The notes under the pieces are model-generated. The model was not told where the DNA came from. It was given only the letters and a program-made list of their open reading frames with translations, and searched no databases. Below, one piece after another: positions 18,023-25,579 of a stretch of DNA of 64,000 bases (its first letter is position 1; each line of letters opens with the position of its first letter). Position numbers and translations under genes: made by a program. Source of the stretch: CAVQUE01 sp046290435 (GTDB lineage: Bacteria; Actinomycetota; Acidimicrobiia; Acidimicrobiales; UBA8592); contig JBKAGO010000066.1 in the NCBI GenBank assembly GCA_046290435.1, positions 248,001 through 312,000 on the forward strand, read 5' to 3'.

Positions 18023-19053
18023 TCAGGCGTCCATCAGCGCGATGAGCCGGCGGCGCCACTCGACCGACGCCTTGTCGGCCTGGACGCTGACGACGCCCGT
18101 CTGGGTGAGGGGCAGTACGCCCGGCACCCGTTCGAGCATGACCTTGTCCTCGGCGCCGATGGCACGGTCGAACGCCACGACTTCCTGGGGATCGACCGAG
18201 AAGTCGTCGTTGCGCCACACCACGAAGGTGAAATAGGCGGTGACGTCGTCGATGGGCGTCGACACGAGCAGGAGGATGTGCTCGAGCCCGTCGGCATAGC
18301 GGATGGTGCTGCGCACCGTGAACGGCAGATGGAAGCCGGTGGTCATCCAGCGGTGCACCGTCGGTTCGTCGCTGGTGCTGGTGACCTTGGCCTCGTCGGG
18401 GTTGTAGGCGTCGACCTCGTAGGCGTAGCCGAACCAGCCGTCGGGCAGCTCGCCGAGATCGAGGTGCGGGATGCGGGGGTCCTGGCCCTTGCCGAAGGTG
18501 CCGGTGTGCACCCAGGGGAAGTGCGAGAAGTCGAGGAAGTTGTCGGTCATGCGGGTGGCCGAGGTCTTCCAGACCTCGACGCCGGTGTTGATGCGGCGGA
18601 ACGCCGGGTCGTCGTCGTGGCTGACGACCGGCACCGTGCCGACGGGTTCGCCCGGACAGAGCCAGACGAGGCCGTAGCGCTCCTCGACGTTCACGGTGGG
18701 CAGGTGGGGGTGGGCGGGATGGGAGTCGACGGATCGGCGGAGGGGATGGTGATGCAGCGGCCGTCGTCGCCGAAGGACCAGCCGTGATACGGACATGCCA
18801 GCTCGCCGCCGGTGACGGTGCCCGCCGACAGGGGGGACTCGCGGTGGGGGCACCGGTCGGGCGCACCCACTACGGCGCCGTCGGCGCTGCGCCACAGGAC
18901 GTAGTCGGCGCCCAGCAGGCGCACTGCGACGGGGGCGTCGGCCACGTCGGCTCCCTCGGCCACCACGTACCAGTGGTGAGCGAGACCGGGCCGGTCGACG
19001 AAGACGGGAGCCGCGGTGGCGGCGAGAGCAGAGGGCGCAGCAGGTTGCGTCAT
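18023..19053 (-). pseudogene. Rieske oxygenase (type a), interrupted by a single-base frameshift
   Basis: The N-terminal part (start 19053, ATG after GGGAGG) encodes a complete Rieske domain: DRCPHRE and CPYHGWSF. It then runs out of frame and stops at 18691. The rest of the protein continues in the next frame from about 18715 (HLPTVNVEERYGLVWLCPGEP), with catalytic motif TDNFLDFSHFPWVHTGTFG, to TGA 18023. Adding one base in the C-rich tract at ~18714-18719 restores a protein collinear with the intact one at 8798. It is the first gene of the cupin-hyuAB-ligase-Rieske operon. It is either a recent mutation or a base-call error in a homopolymer. A function as slippage site is possible but unsupported. 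Confidence 0.85.
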
Positions 19054-19100
19054 GGATTCGGGCCTCCCGGGCTGGACGAAGGGCGGTCGATGACCGGAGT

Positions 19101-19119
19101 TGGTCTGACCAACTGACCA
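19101..19119. promoter_or_regulatory. Putative FadR-type GntR operator, six-gene Rieske/Hyu operon
   Basis: TGGTCTGACCAACTGACCA, identical over all 19 bases to the site at 20589-20607. It contains the perfect dyad TGGTCTGACCA followed by a further half site. It lies between the leftward operon (start 19053) and the rightward SnoaL-like gene (19167). Confidence 0.7.
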
Positions 19120-19166
19120 CGTGCAGCTTGCCCCATCCAGCGGTCACCGGCAAGTCTTGTCGCCTG

Positions 19167-19649
19167 ATGGATCACGCACCCGACCACCCCGCCCCGCAGC
19201 CGACCAGCGCCGCCTCCGGTGCCGCCCCCGCCGCCGGCACCGAAGCGGCCGTGCGCCGCTACCTCGCCGCCTTCGCGACCGGCGATCCCGACACGGTGGC
19301 GGCATGTGTGGCCACGGGCTTCGTCAACGAGCACACCGCCGCGTTGGGTTCGGGATGCGTCGGGCGTGCCGCGTACCGAGAGCGGCTGCCCGGCTTCCTC
19401 GCCGGCATGGCCAACCTGGTCTATGAGGTCGAAGACATCGTGGCCGACGGATCGCGTGCGGTGGCCACCTACACGATGCGCGCCGACTGGGAGGGACGGG
19501 TCCCGATCGAGGTCCGTGGTGCGCAGCGCCTGGTGGTCGACGACGACGGCCTCATCGCCCATCGCACCGACTACTGGGACTCGGCGGTCTTCCTGGTCCA
19601 GGCCGACCCCGCTGCAGCCGAAGCGCTCGCCGCATTCGGCATCGGCTGA
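19167..19649 (+). CDS. SnoaL/NTF2-like protein
   Basis: 160 aa. After a Pro/Ala-rich leader of ~25 residues comes a cone-shaped NTF2-like fold. Its pattern is AVRRYLAAFATGDPDTVAACVATGFVNEHT, then YRERLPGFLAGM, YEVEDIVADGSRAVATYTMRADW and DGLIAHRTDYWDS. The fold hosts isomerases, cyclases, dehydratases and polyketide or steroid enzymes. The ATG at 19167 was preferred over an ATG 13 codons upstream, which lies close to the operator. It is divergent from the Rieske/Hyu operon and may share the operator. Confidence 0.75.
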   Translation: MDHAPDHPAPQPTSAASGAAPAAGTEAAVRRYLAAFATGDPDTVAACVATGFVNEHTAALGSGCVGRAAYRERLPGFLAGMANLVYEVEDIVADGSRAVATYTMRADWEGRVPIEVRGAQRLVVDDDGLIAHRTDYWDSAVFLVQADPAAAEALAAFGIG

Positions 19650-19673
19650 CCCGCCAGGCTCCGCCGCTTCCTC

Positions 19674-19687
19674 GCCCGGTACCGGGC
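19674..19687. terminator. Palindrome between convergent genes
   Basis: GCCCGGTACCGGGC is a perfect 14-base palindrome between the stops of the SnoaL-like gene and the GntR gene. It could form a GC-rich hairpin that ends transcription both ways. No T-tract follows, so this is a weak call. Confidence 0.3.
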
Positions 19688-19704
19688 CAGGACCGGGGCC
19701 GGAG

Positions 19705-20418
19705 TCAGGTCAGCTGGGTGAGGCGACTCTCGACGGTGGCCAGGTGATCGCCGCACGCCAGGGCCATCGCGACGGGGTCGCGGTCGGCCATGGCCGCAGC
19801 GAGCTGATGGTGGGCCGCCACCGATTCGGCGATGATCCTGCGGACCTCCTGGCGGCGGCTGCGGCTGGCCAACAACTCGTCGAACGACGCCGACCGGAAC
19901 AGCCGATCCAGCACCTTGCCGTAGAGCTCGATCAGCAGGCTGTTGCCGCACCCCGACGCGATGGTGGTGTGGAATTCGCGATCGAGACGGCGGAAGTCCT
20001 CGATCTTCATCGCCGGGTCGAACGCGTCGGCGAGAGCCACGACCTGGCAACGCACCTCGTCGTCGGCGTTGGTGGCGGCGAGCTCGAAGATGGGCAGCTC
20101 GAGGACGCGCCGGGTCTCGAACAGCTCGCGCACGAAACCCCGCCGGTCGGCCTCGGCGCCGACCTCGACCTCGGGGAGGCGCTCGGCGACGTAGCTGCGG
20201 TTGCCGCGCCGCTCGATGGCCCCGAGCGACACCAGGCCCTGGATCGCTTCGCGCACCGAGGTGCGAGCCACGGCGAACTGCTCGGCGAGTTCGCGCTCGG
20301 ACGGCATGCGGGTGCCGGGTGCGAGCTCGCCGGTGGTCATGCGCCGCAGGAGCTGGGAGCGGATCTGGGCGCTGACGGTCGCTCGCTCGATCGGCAGGAA
20401 CGTGAGTTCGGATTCCAT
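19705..20418 (-). CDS. FadR-subfamily GntR transcriptional regulator
   Basis: 237 aa. The winged-helix N-terminus reads VSAQIRSQLLRRMTTGELAPGTRMPSERELA-like, then VARTSVREAIQGLVSLGAIERRGNRSYV. The FCD effector domain has the usual metal/ligand positions in LDREFHTTIASGCGN, AHHQLAAAM and GDHLATVE. The ATG at 20418 follows GAGG. Sites TGGTCGGACCA (own promoter) and TGGTCTGACCA (flanking genes) match the FadR-type recognition TGGTnnnACCA. It is therefore the likely repressor of region A, released by an acidic pathway metabolite (FCD domains bind carboxylates or acyl-CoA; inference). Confidence 0.93.
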   Translation of the reverse strand: MESELTFLPIERATVSAQIRSQLLRRMTTGELAPGTRMPSERELAEQFAVARTSVREAIQGLVSLGAIERRGNRSYVAERLPEVEVGAEADRRGFVRELFETRRVLELPIFELAATNADDEVRCQVVALADAFDPAMKIEDFRRLDREFHTTIASGCGNSLLIELYGKVLDRLFRSASFDELLASRSRRQEVRRIIAESVAAHHQLAAAMADRDPVAMALACGDHLATVESRLTQLT

Positions 20419-20492
20419 GGCACCTCGGTCGTCCACGGCGGTCAACTGGGAAGGGGCCGAACCCGCCGGTGGCAACCGGAGCGATGGGCAGA

Positions 20493-20511
20493 TGGTCGGA
20501 CCAATGGACCA
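20493..20511. promoter_or_regulatory. Putative autoregulatory GntR operator
   Basis: TGGTCGGACCAATGGACCA has the same architecture as the two identical sites of the cluster (TGGTnnnACCA plus a downstream ACCA half site). It lies 75 bases before the regulator start codon. Confidence 0.6.
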
Positions 20512-20588
20512 CCGTAGCCCACGATGACCGGTGCGGCCGAGATCGAACCGCCACCCGAGTCGTCGGCGTCGTCACGGACCAATGTCCC

Positions 20589-20607
20589 TGGTCTGACCAA
20601 CTGACCA
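20589..20607. promoter_or_regulatory. Putative FadR-type GntR operator, VOC gene
   Basis: TGGTCTGACCAACTGACCA, an exact copy of 19101-19119. It lies 6 bases upstream of a plausible -10 box, TAGCCT (20613-20618), so it would cover the -35 region and repress. Confidence 0.65.
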
Positions 20608-20706
20608 GGTGCTAGCCTCGCCGCTGTCCACCCAGTCCGAGTTGTTCGGGCGGTCCGAGCCGTCTCCACGGCCCGTGCCGTCCGACTGCCCCCAGGAGCG
20701 CCCACC

Positions 20707-21180
20707 GTGACCGAGCCCGTGTACGACCTCCATCCCCCCGAACCGCGATGGACGCACATGGCGCTGCGGGTGAGCGACATCGATGCGACCATCGACTGGT
20801 ACTGCGAGTACACGCCGCTCGAGCTGTTGGACCGGCGCGAGGACGACATGGGCTACGGCGCCTGGCTCGGGATGCCCGACACCGCCGAGCGTCCGTTCAT
20901 CCTCGTAGCTGCCCAGTTCTTCCCCGAGACCGATCCGTTCGCGGATGCGCCCCAGGAGGTCCTGGCTCCGTTCGCCCACTTCGGGATGGAAATGCCCGAC
21001 AAGGAGCAGGTCGATGCGATGGCCGCCAAGGGAGAGTCCGCCGGCTGCCTGGCCATGCCGCCGACGATGATGCCGCCCCCCATCGGCTACATCTGCATGC
21101 TGCGCGACCCCGACGGCAACATGGTCGAGTACTCCTGGGACCAGGGCGTCTACGCCACCGCGAAGCAACGCTGGGGCTGA
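20707..21180 (+). CDS. VOC (glyoxalase/extradiol dioxygenase) superfamily protein
   Basis: 157 aa vicinal-oxygen-chelate protein. Metal ligands can be placed at His17 (WTHMALRV), His91 (FAHFGME) and Glu141 (DPDGNMVEYSW). The fold is used by glyoxalases, methylmalonyl-CoA epimerase, fosfomycin resistance enzymes and ring-cleaving dioxygenases. The GTG start follows AGGAG. Its promoter carries the exact 19-base operator found before the Rieske/Hyu operon, so it probably acts in the same pathway, perhaps as a lyase or dioxygenase on a ring intermediate. Confidence 0.85.
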   Translation: MTEPVYDLHPPEPRWTHMALRVSDIDATIDWYCEYTPLELLDRREDDMGYGAWLGMPDTAERPFILVAAQFFPETDPFADAPQEVLAPFAHFGMEMPDKEQVDAMAAKGESAGCLAMPPTMMPPPIGYICMLRDPDGNMVEYSWDQGVYATAKQRWG

Positions 21181-21195
21181 CGTCTGGAGGAGCGG

Positions 21196-21831
21196 CTACG
21201 GCCGGGCCGCAGGGACAGCTGCGGTTCGGACCGGGTCGTCGCTCTCGGGCGAGCCGAGACGGCGGTTGTACTCGACCACCAGCAACTGATCCTCCGACGC
21301 GTCGATCACCGTCACCGCCGCCAGGTGCGAGCGCAGATTCAGGATCTGGCGTGCGTCGCCCCCCATCGCCCACACCACCGCGGCCTTGATCGGCGTCGCG
21401 TGGGTCACGACCAACACGTCGTGGTCCACCGACGACGCGATCAACTCCTCGCACGCCGCGCTGACGCGGGCGTGCATCGCCGACAGTGATTCGCCGCCCG
21501 GGGGTTCGTAGTTGATGTCGTCGGCCCATCGCCGGCCCAGGTCGACGATGGCTTCGCGGATGCGGCGGCCGTCGTAGTCGCCGAAGCGGATCTCGGCCCA
21601 GCGGTCGTCGATCGTCGACACCAGATGGCCGAGCCCCGCATGGTCGACGGTCTGGCGGGTGCGCGCCAGCGAACTGGTGACCACCTCGGCGACGTCGTAG
21701 CGGTGCCGCAGGAAGTCGCCGGCGGTGCGCGCCTGGCGGCGGCCGACCGCATCGAGGGGAGAATCGATCTGGCCCTGGAGCTTCGCATCGGCGTTGTTGG
21801 GCGTGCGGCCGTGACGCAACAAGATGAGCAT
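21196..21831 (-). CDS. Histidine phosphatase (phosphoglycerate mutase-like)
   Basis: 211 aa. The catalytic LLRHGRT is at residues 4-10 and the second catalytic His is in VVTHATPIKAAV. Glu/Arg residues of the family are present (AEIRFGDYDG, PGGESLSAM). Such enzymes remove phosphate from small metabolites such as alpha-ribazole phosphate or sugar phosphates. The start at the ATG before LILLRHG is standard for the family. It is divergent from the acyl-CoA dehydrogenase gene. Confidence 0.9.
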   Translation of the reverse strand: MLILLRHGRTPNNADAKLQGQIDSPLDAVGRRQARTAGDFLRHRYDVAEVVTSSLARTRQTVDHAGLGHLVSTIDDRWAEIRFGDYDGRRIREAIVDLGRRWADDINYEPPGGESLSAMHARVSAACEELIASSVDHDVLVVTHATPIKAAVVWAMGGDARQILNLRSHLAAVTVIDASEDQLLVVEYNRRLGSPESDDPVRTAAVPAARP

Positions 21832-21925
21832 CGCCGCCCCAGCTTGCCACGCCGGTTCGGGTCCCGAAGCTGCGGCGCGTACGAAGGGGCAGCGCCGTCC
21901 GAGCTTGGCTACGGTTTCGTTCCCT

Positions 21926-23035
21926 ATGGACTTCGATCTCGATCCCGACCTCCTCGAGTTGCGGGCCCGGGCGGCCAAGGTCGCCGCCGACGGCGTCGCC
22001 ACCCACGGCCGCTTCAACGACAGCTGGATCAACGGCTTCTCGAAGGAATTCGCCCGGACCATGGCCGACGAGGGGTGGATCGGCATGGGCTGGCCGATCG
22101 AGCACGGCGGGCGGGCCCGCCCGCCGATCGAGCGGGTCATCGTCGCCGAGGAGATGATCGCCGCGGGCGCCCCGATCGCAGCGATGTGGTTCGCCGATCG
22201 TCAGATGGGGCCCACCCTCATCGCGTACGGCACCGCCGATCAGCAGGCCGAGTACCTGCCGAAGATGCTCGCCGGCGAGACCACCTGGTGCATCGGGATG
22301 AGCGAACCCGACGCCGGCAGCGACCTCGCTGCGCTCACGACCTCTGCGGTGCGCACCGGCGACGAGTGGGTCATCAACGGTCAGAAGATCTGGACGAGCT
22401 TCGGCGAGGTCGCCGACTACTGCTACCTGATCTGCCGCACCACCACCGAGGGCCCGCCGCACCGGGGGATCTCCGAGATCATCGTGCCGATGGACACCCC
22501 CGGCATCGAGGTCCGTCCCATCACCGACATGACCACCAACCGCCACTTCTGCGAGGTGTGGTTCAGCGACGTGCGGGTCCCCATCGAGAACCTCGTCGGT
22601 GTCGAGGGCGATGCCTTCAAGCAGACCATGCGCCAGCTCGAACACGAACGCGGTGGCATCGACCGGCTCGTGTCCAACAAGGCGCTCTACGATCTCGCCC
22701 TCGAGCGTGCCGACCGGTCCGACCCCGTCCTGCGTCAGGAGATCGCCCGCCTCGAGACCGGCTACCGGGTCGGACGCATGCTGGTGTACCGCGAGGTCCT
22801 CCAGCAGGCCCCCGCAGGGTTCAGCGCCGCCACCAAGGCCTTCTGTACCGAGCACGAGTGGCGTGTCGCCCAGTTCGTCGCCCGGGTGCTCGGTCCTGCT
22901 GCGTTCGAGTGGAACGACGTCACCGCGGGCCTGGCCTATGCCCCCGGCTACACCATCATGGGCGGGACCTCCAACGTCATGCGCAACATCCTCGGCGAGC
23001 GCGTGCTCGGCCTTCCCCGCGAACCGCGCGCCTGA
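21926..23035 (+). CDS. Acyl-CoA dehydrogenase
   Basis: 369 aa flavoenzyme. It has an N-terminal helical domain, a flavin/substrate segment WCIGMSEPDAGSDLAALTTSA with NGQKIWTSF, and a C-terminal helical bundle ending with GYTIMGGTSNVMRNILGERVLGLPREP. The GGTS(E/N)xxRN motif marks the FadE-type family used for fatty acid, steroid side-chain or branched acyl-CoA oxidation. The base that abstracts the alpha proton is not obvious. The ATG follows a TACGGT box by about 10 bases, suggesting a very short leader. The PfkB gene starts 9 bases downstream. Confidence 0.92.
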   Translation: MDFDLDPDLLELRARAAKVAADGVATHGRFNDSWINGFSKEFARTMADEGWIGMGWPIEHGGRARPPIERVIVAEEMIAAGAPIAAMWFADRQMGPTLIAYGTADQQAEYLPKMLAGETTWCIGMSEPDAGSDLAALTTSAVRTGDEWVINGQKIWTSFGEVADYCYLICRTTTEGPPHRGISEIIVPMDTPGIEVRPITDMTTNRHFCEVWFSDVRVPIENLVGVEGDAFKQTMRQLEHERGGIDRLVSNKALYDLALERADRSDPVLRQEIARLETGYRVGRMLVYREVLQQAPAGFSAATKAFCTEHEWRVAQFVARVLGPAAFEWNDVTAGLAYAPGYTIMGGTSNVMRNILGERVLGLPREPRA

Positions 23036-23044
23036 TCACCGGCC

Positions 23045-23998
23045 GTGTCCGCCGTTCCCGAGCACGTCTCGGTCCTCACCGTCACCGTCAACCCCGCGCT
23101 CGATGTCGGGCTGAGCGTCAGCACGCTCATCCCCGAGCACAAGCTGCGCGCCACCGACTCGCGCCGTGATCCGGGCGGGGGTGGCGTCAACGTGTCGCGG
23201 GTCCTGCGCCGACTCGGCGTCGAGAGCGCATCGTGGGTGGCCGTCGGCGGCGGGATCGGCGACGAGTACGTCGGCCTTCTGCGAGACGAGGGCATCATCC
23301 CGCTGACCTACGAGATCGACGGGCTCACCCGCGAGTCCTTCGCGGTGTTCGACGAGGCTCGGCTGCTGCAGTACCGCATCGTCGTCGACGGCCCCACCAT
23401 CGACGACCCCGACGCGATGAGCGAGGCGATCATCGCCGCGGCCGCCGGCGCCGACGTCGTGGTGCTGTCGGGCGGGACCGCCCCCGGACTCCCGGACCGC
23501 TTCTACGCCGATCTGATCGACGTCATCGCCGAGACCCACGGGGTCACCACGGTCGTCGACACCGCCGGACCGCCGCTGGCCGAGGTGATGACCAGCGCCG
23601 CCACGCTCGTCAAGCCGTCGCGGCGCGAGCTGGCGTCGATGGTCGACTGGGTTCCGGCCGACCGCGGCGAGATCGCCCTGGCCGCCCGCCAGGTGCTCGA
23701 GCGGGGCACGGTCGGGGCGCTGGCCGTGTCGCTGGGCGCCGAGGGCGCGATGCTCGCCCGCCCCGACGAAGAGCCGGTCTGGTTCGGCGCGCCCCCGGTG
23801 GAGCAGGTGGTCAGCACCGTCGGTTCGGGCGACTCGATGGTCGCCGGCATGGTGGCGGCGCTCATCGGTGGCGCCGACCTCGTCGACGCCGTCCGCCGCG
23901 GCGTCGCCGCCGGCTCGGCAGCCGTGCTCACCCCCGGCACCGACCTCTGTCATCCCGCCGACGTCGAGCGCCTCTACCACCTGGTGAGCGTGGAGTAG
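23045..23998 (+). CDS. PfkB-family sugar kinase (1-phosphofructokinase/tagatose-6-P kinase type)
   Basis: 317 aa. The start of the fold is LTVTVNPALDVGLSV and the substrate loop is DPGGGGVNVSRVLRRLG. The ATP/catalytic motif VGSGDSMVAGMVAAL contains the catalytic Asp. These features place it in the hexose-phosphate kinase branch (FruK, LacC, Pfk2). The GTG start lies 9 bases after the acyl-CoA dehydrogenase stop, so the genes may be co-transcribed. A second, diverged copy lies at 59518-60462. Confidence 0.9.
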   Translation: MSAVPEHVSVLTVTVNPALDVGLSVSTLIPEHKLRATDSRRDPGGGGVNVSRVLRRLGVESASWVAVGGGIGDEYVGLLRDEGIIPLTYEIDGLTRESFAVFDEARLLQYRIVVDGPTIDDPDAMSEAIIAAAAGADVVVLSGGTAPGLPDRFYADLIDVIAETHGVTTVVDTAGPPLAEVMTSAATLVKPSRRELASMVDWVPADRGEIALAARQVLERGTVGALAVSLGAEGAMLARPDEEPVWFGAPPVEQVVSTVGSGDSMVAGMVAALIGGADLVDAVRRGVAAGSAAVLTPGTDLCHPADVERLYHLVSVE

Positions 23999-24038
23999 CA
24001 GGGGCAGTTCTTTGCGATGGGAGGCCGGATCCGGCGAC

Positions 24039-24044
24039 TACCAT
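24039..24044 (+). promoter_or_regulatory. -10 box for a leaderless DUF3039 transcript
   Basis: TACCAT ends 8 bases before the ATG at 24053. A transcript starting at the usual distance would begin at or next to the A of the start codon, as in actinobacterial leaderless mRNAs. No Shine-Dalgarno is present. Confidence 0.4.
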
Positions 24045-24052
24045 CGGGTCCC

Positions 24053-24292
24053 ATGAGTGACGTACAGACCGAACGCCCGGCACCGCGTCTCGACGAAGGC
24101 GATCACGACCGCTTCAGCCACTACGTGATCGGTGGGGGCGAGGCCGTGATGAAGTCGATGATCACCGGCGAGCCCGTCACGGCGCTGTGCGGCAAGGTCT
24201 GGGTCCCGTCGCGCGATCCCAAGAAGTACCCGGTGTGCCCGTTGTGCGAGGAGATCCAGTCCATGCGCGACGAGAACCTCATCGATCCCTGA
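24053..24292 (+). CDS. DUF3039 domain protein
   Basis: 79 aa small protein. It has the pattern HYV then SMITGEPVTALCGKVWVPSRDPKKYPVCPLCEEI, with a Cys and a CPLC pair that could bind zinc. This family is widespread and near-universal in Actinobacteria, and its function is not known. The start is set by the -10 box just upstream. It is followed after 34 bases by the ECF sigma gene. Confidence 0.9.
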   Translation: MSDVQTERPAPRLDEGDHDRFSHYVIGGGEAVMKSMITGEPVTALCGKVWVPSRDPKKYPVCPLCEEIQSMRDENLIDP

Positions 24293-24326
24293 ACCGTTCG
24301 GGCCCGTCGATACGACAGGCCTCACG

Positions 24327-24857
24327 ATGACCGAGCAGCGCAACGAGGACCAGGCACTGGTCGCCCGGATCGCACGTGGTGACCGCAGCGCGCTCGAACA
24401 GCTCTACCGGCGCCACGCGGGCTGGCTGACGGCCCGGCTGCAACGGCGCTGCGGCGACCCCGATGTGGTCGACATCGCCGTCCAGGACACGTTCCTGGCC
24501 GTCTGGCAGACCGCGAAGAAGTACCGCGGCACCGGCGAGGTGGGCGCCTGGTTGTGGGGCATCGCCGTGCGGCGCCTCATCGACCAGCTGCGCAAGCGCC
24601 GTCCTGAACCCGTCGCCCCCGAGACGCTGGCGGCGTCGGTCCTGTCGTTCGAGGACGACCTGTTCGGCAGCGGCGCCCACGGCGATCTCGGCGACGCCCT
24701 CCGCGGGCTGCACCCCGATCTCCAACTGGTCCTGATCGCCACGGCCATCGACGGCCTCACCACCAAGGAGGCCGCACACATGCTCGGTGTGCCCCAGGGA
24801 ACGGTCAAGACCCGCCTGATGCGTGCCCGACGAGAGCTCCAGGAGGTGCTGTCGTGA
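24327..24857 (+). CDS. ECF RNA polymerase sigma factor
   Basis: 176 aa. Region 2 spans ~10-85 (ALEQLYRRHAGWLTARLQRR, QDTFLAVWQTAKKYRGTGEVGAWLWGIAVRRLIDQLRKRR). Region 4 spans ~120-175 (TTKEAAHMLGVPQGTVKTRLMRARREL). No anti-sigma gene with the usual zinc HxxxCxxC motif follows. Instead a membrane protein gene overlaps its stop by 4 bases (GTGA) and then an ABC ATPase. It probably controls that transport unit or is controlled by it. Confidence 0.93.
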   Translation: MTEQRNEDQALVARIARGDRSALEQLYRRHAGWLTARLQRRCGDPDVVDIAVQDTFLAVWQTAKKYRGTGEVGAWLWGIAVRRLIDQLRKRRPEPVAPETLAASVLSFEDDLFGSGAHGDLGDALRGLHPDLQLVLIATAIDGLTTKEAAHMLGVPQGTVKTRLMRARRELQEVLS

Positions 24858-25579
24858 ACCCGCCCGATCTGTCCGTCACCCAGGCCCGTATCGATGCCAA
24901 CTGGCAGGCGATCACCGTCGAACTCGACGCACCATGGCCCGGGCGCATCGAGCGGCTCCTCGCCCGTGTCGGTGTGCCGTCGTGGACGGCGCGTCTGCTG
25001 GTGGCCACGCCGGCGCTGCGCCGCGCGTGGTTCGTGGCGATGGCCGTGGTCATCGTGGTCGGCCTGGGCGCCGTCGACGCCGCCGATCCCCGCGACGGGC
25101 TCTTCACGTGGCTGGTGCTGGCACCGTTGCTGCCCGTGCTCGGGGTGGCGATGGCCTACGGACCCGAGTCCGACCCCGCCCACGAGATCACCCTCGCCAC
25201 GCCGCTGCGGGGGCTGCGTCTCGTGCTGATCCGTTCCGCAGCGGTGATCGGGCTGTCGGTCGTCGTGCTCGGGCTCGTGAGCCTGCTGACGCCGGATCTG
25301 TCGCTGATGGCTGCGGGTTGGCTGGTACCGGCGCTGGCGTGCACCAGCGTCACGTTGGCGGCGATGACCTTCGTGGCCCCGCGCCATGCGGCGGCGGTCA
25401 CCGCGGTGGCTTGGCTGCTGGTCGTGCTGGTGGCCCGCCGGGCGGCCGACGATCCCCTCGCCGCGTTCACCGCGGTGGGCCAGGCGACGGCTGCCGCGGT
25501 CTGCATCGTCGGGCTGATCGTGGTCTGGATGCGGCGCGACCGGTTCGACGTCCTGGCGACCTCCGCGGTGGCAGCGTGA
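24854..25579 (+). CDS. Six-helix membrane protein linked to ECF sigma factor and ABC ATPase
   Basis: 241 aa, not recognised by family. An N-terminal cytoplasmic part of ~60 residues (DLSVTQARIDANWQAITVELDAPWPGRIERLL) is followed by about six hydrophobic segments. These include AWFVAMAVVIVVGLGAV, FTWLVLAPLLPVLGVAMAYG and TAAAVCIVGLIVVWMRR. A segment HEITLATPLRGLRLVLIRSAAV resembles the linker of ABC-2 type permeases. It could be the permease of the next gene's ATPase, a membrane anti-sigma factor, or both. It overlaps both neighbours (GTGA, TGATG). Confidence 0.75.
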   Translation: MNPPDLSVTQARIDANWQAITVELDAPWPGRIERLLARVGVPSWTARLLVATPALRRAWFVAMAVVIVVGLGAVDAADPRDGLFTWLVLAPLLPVLGVAMAYGPESDPAHEITLATPLRGLRLVLIRSAAVIGLSVVVLGLVSLLTPDLSLMAAGWLVPALACTSVTLAAMTFVAPRHAAAVTAVAWLLVVLVARRAADDPLAAFTAVGQATAAAVCIVGLIVVWMRRDRFDVLATSAVAA

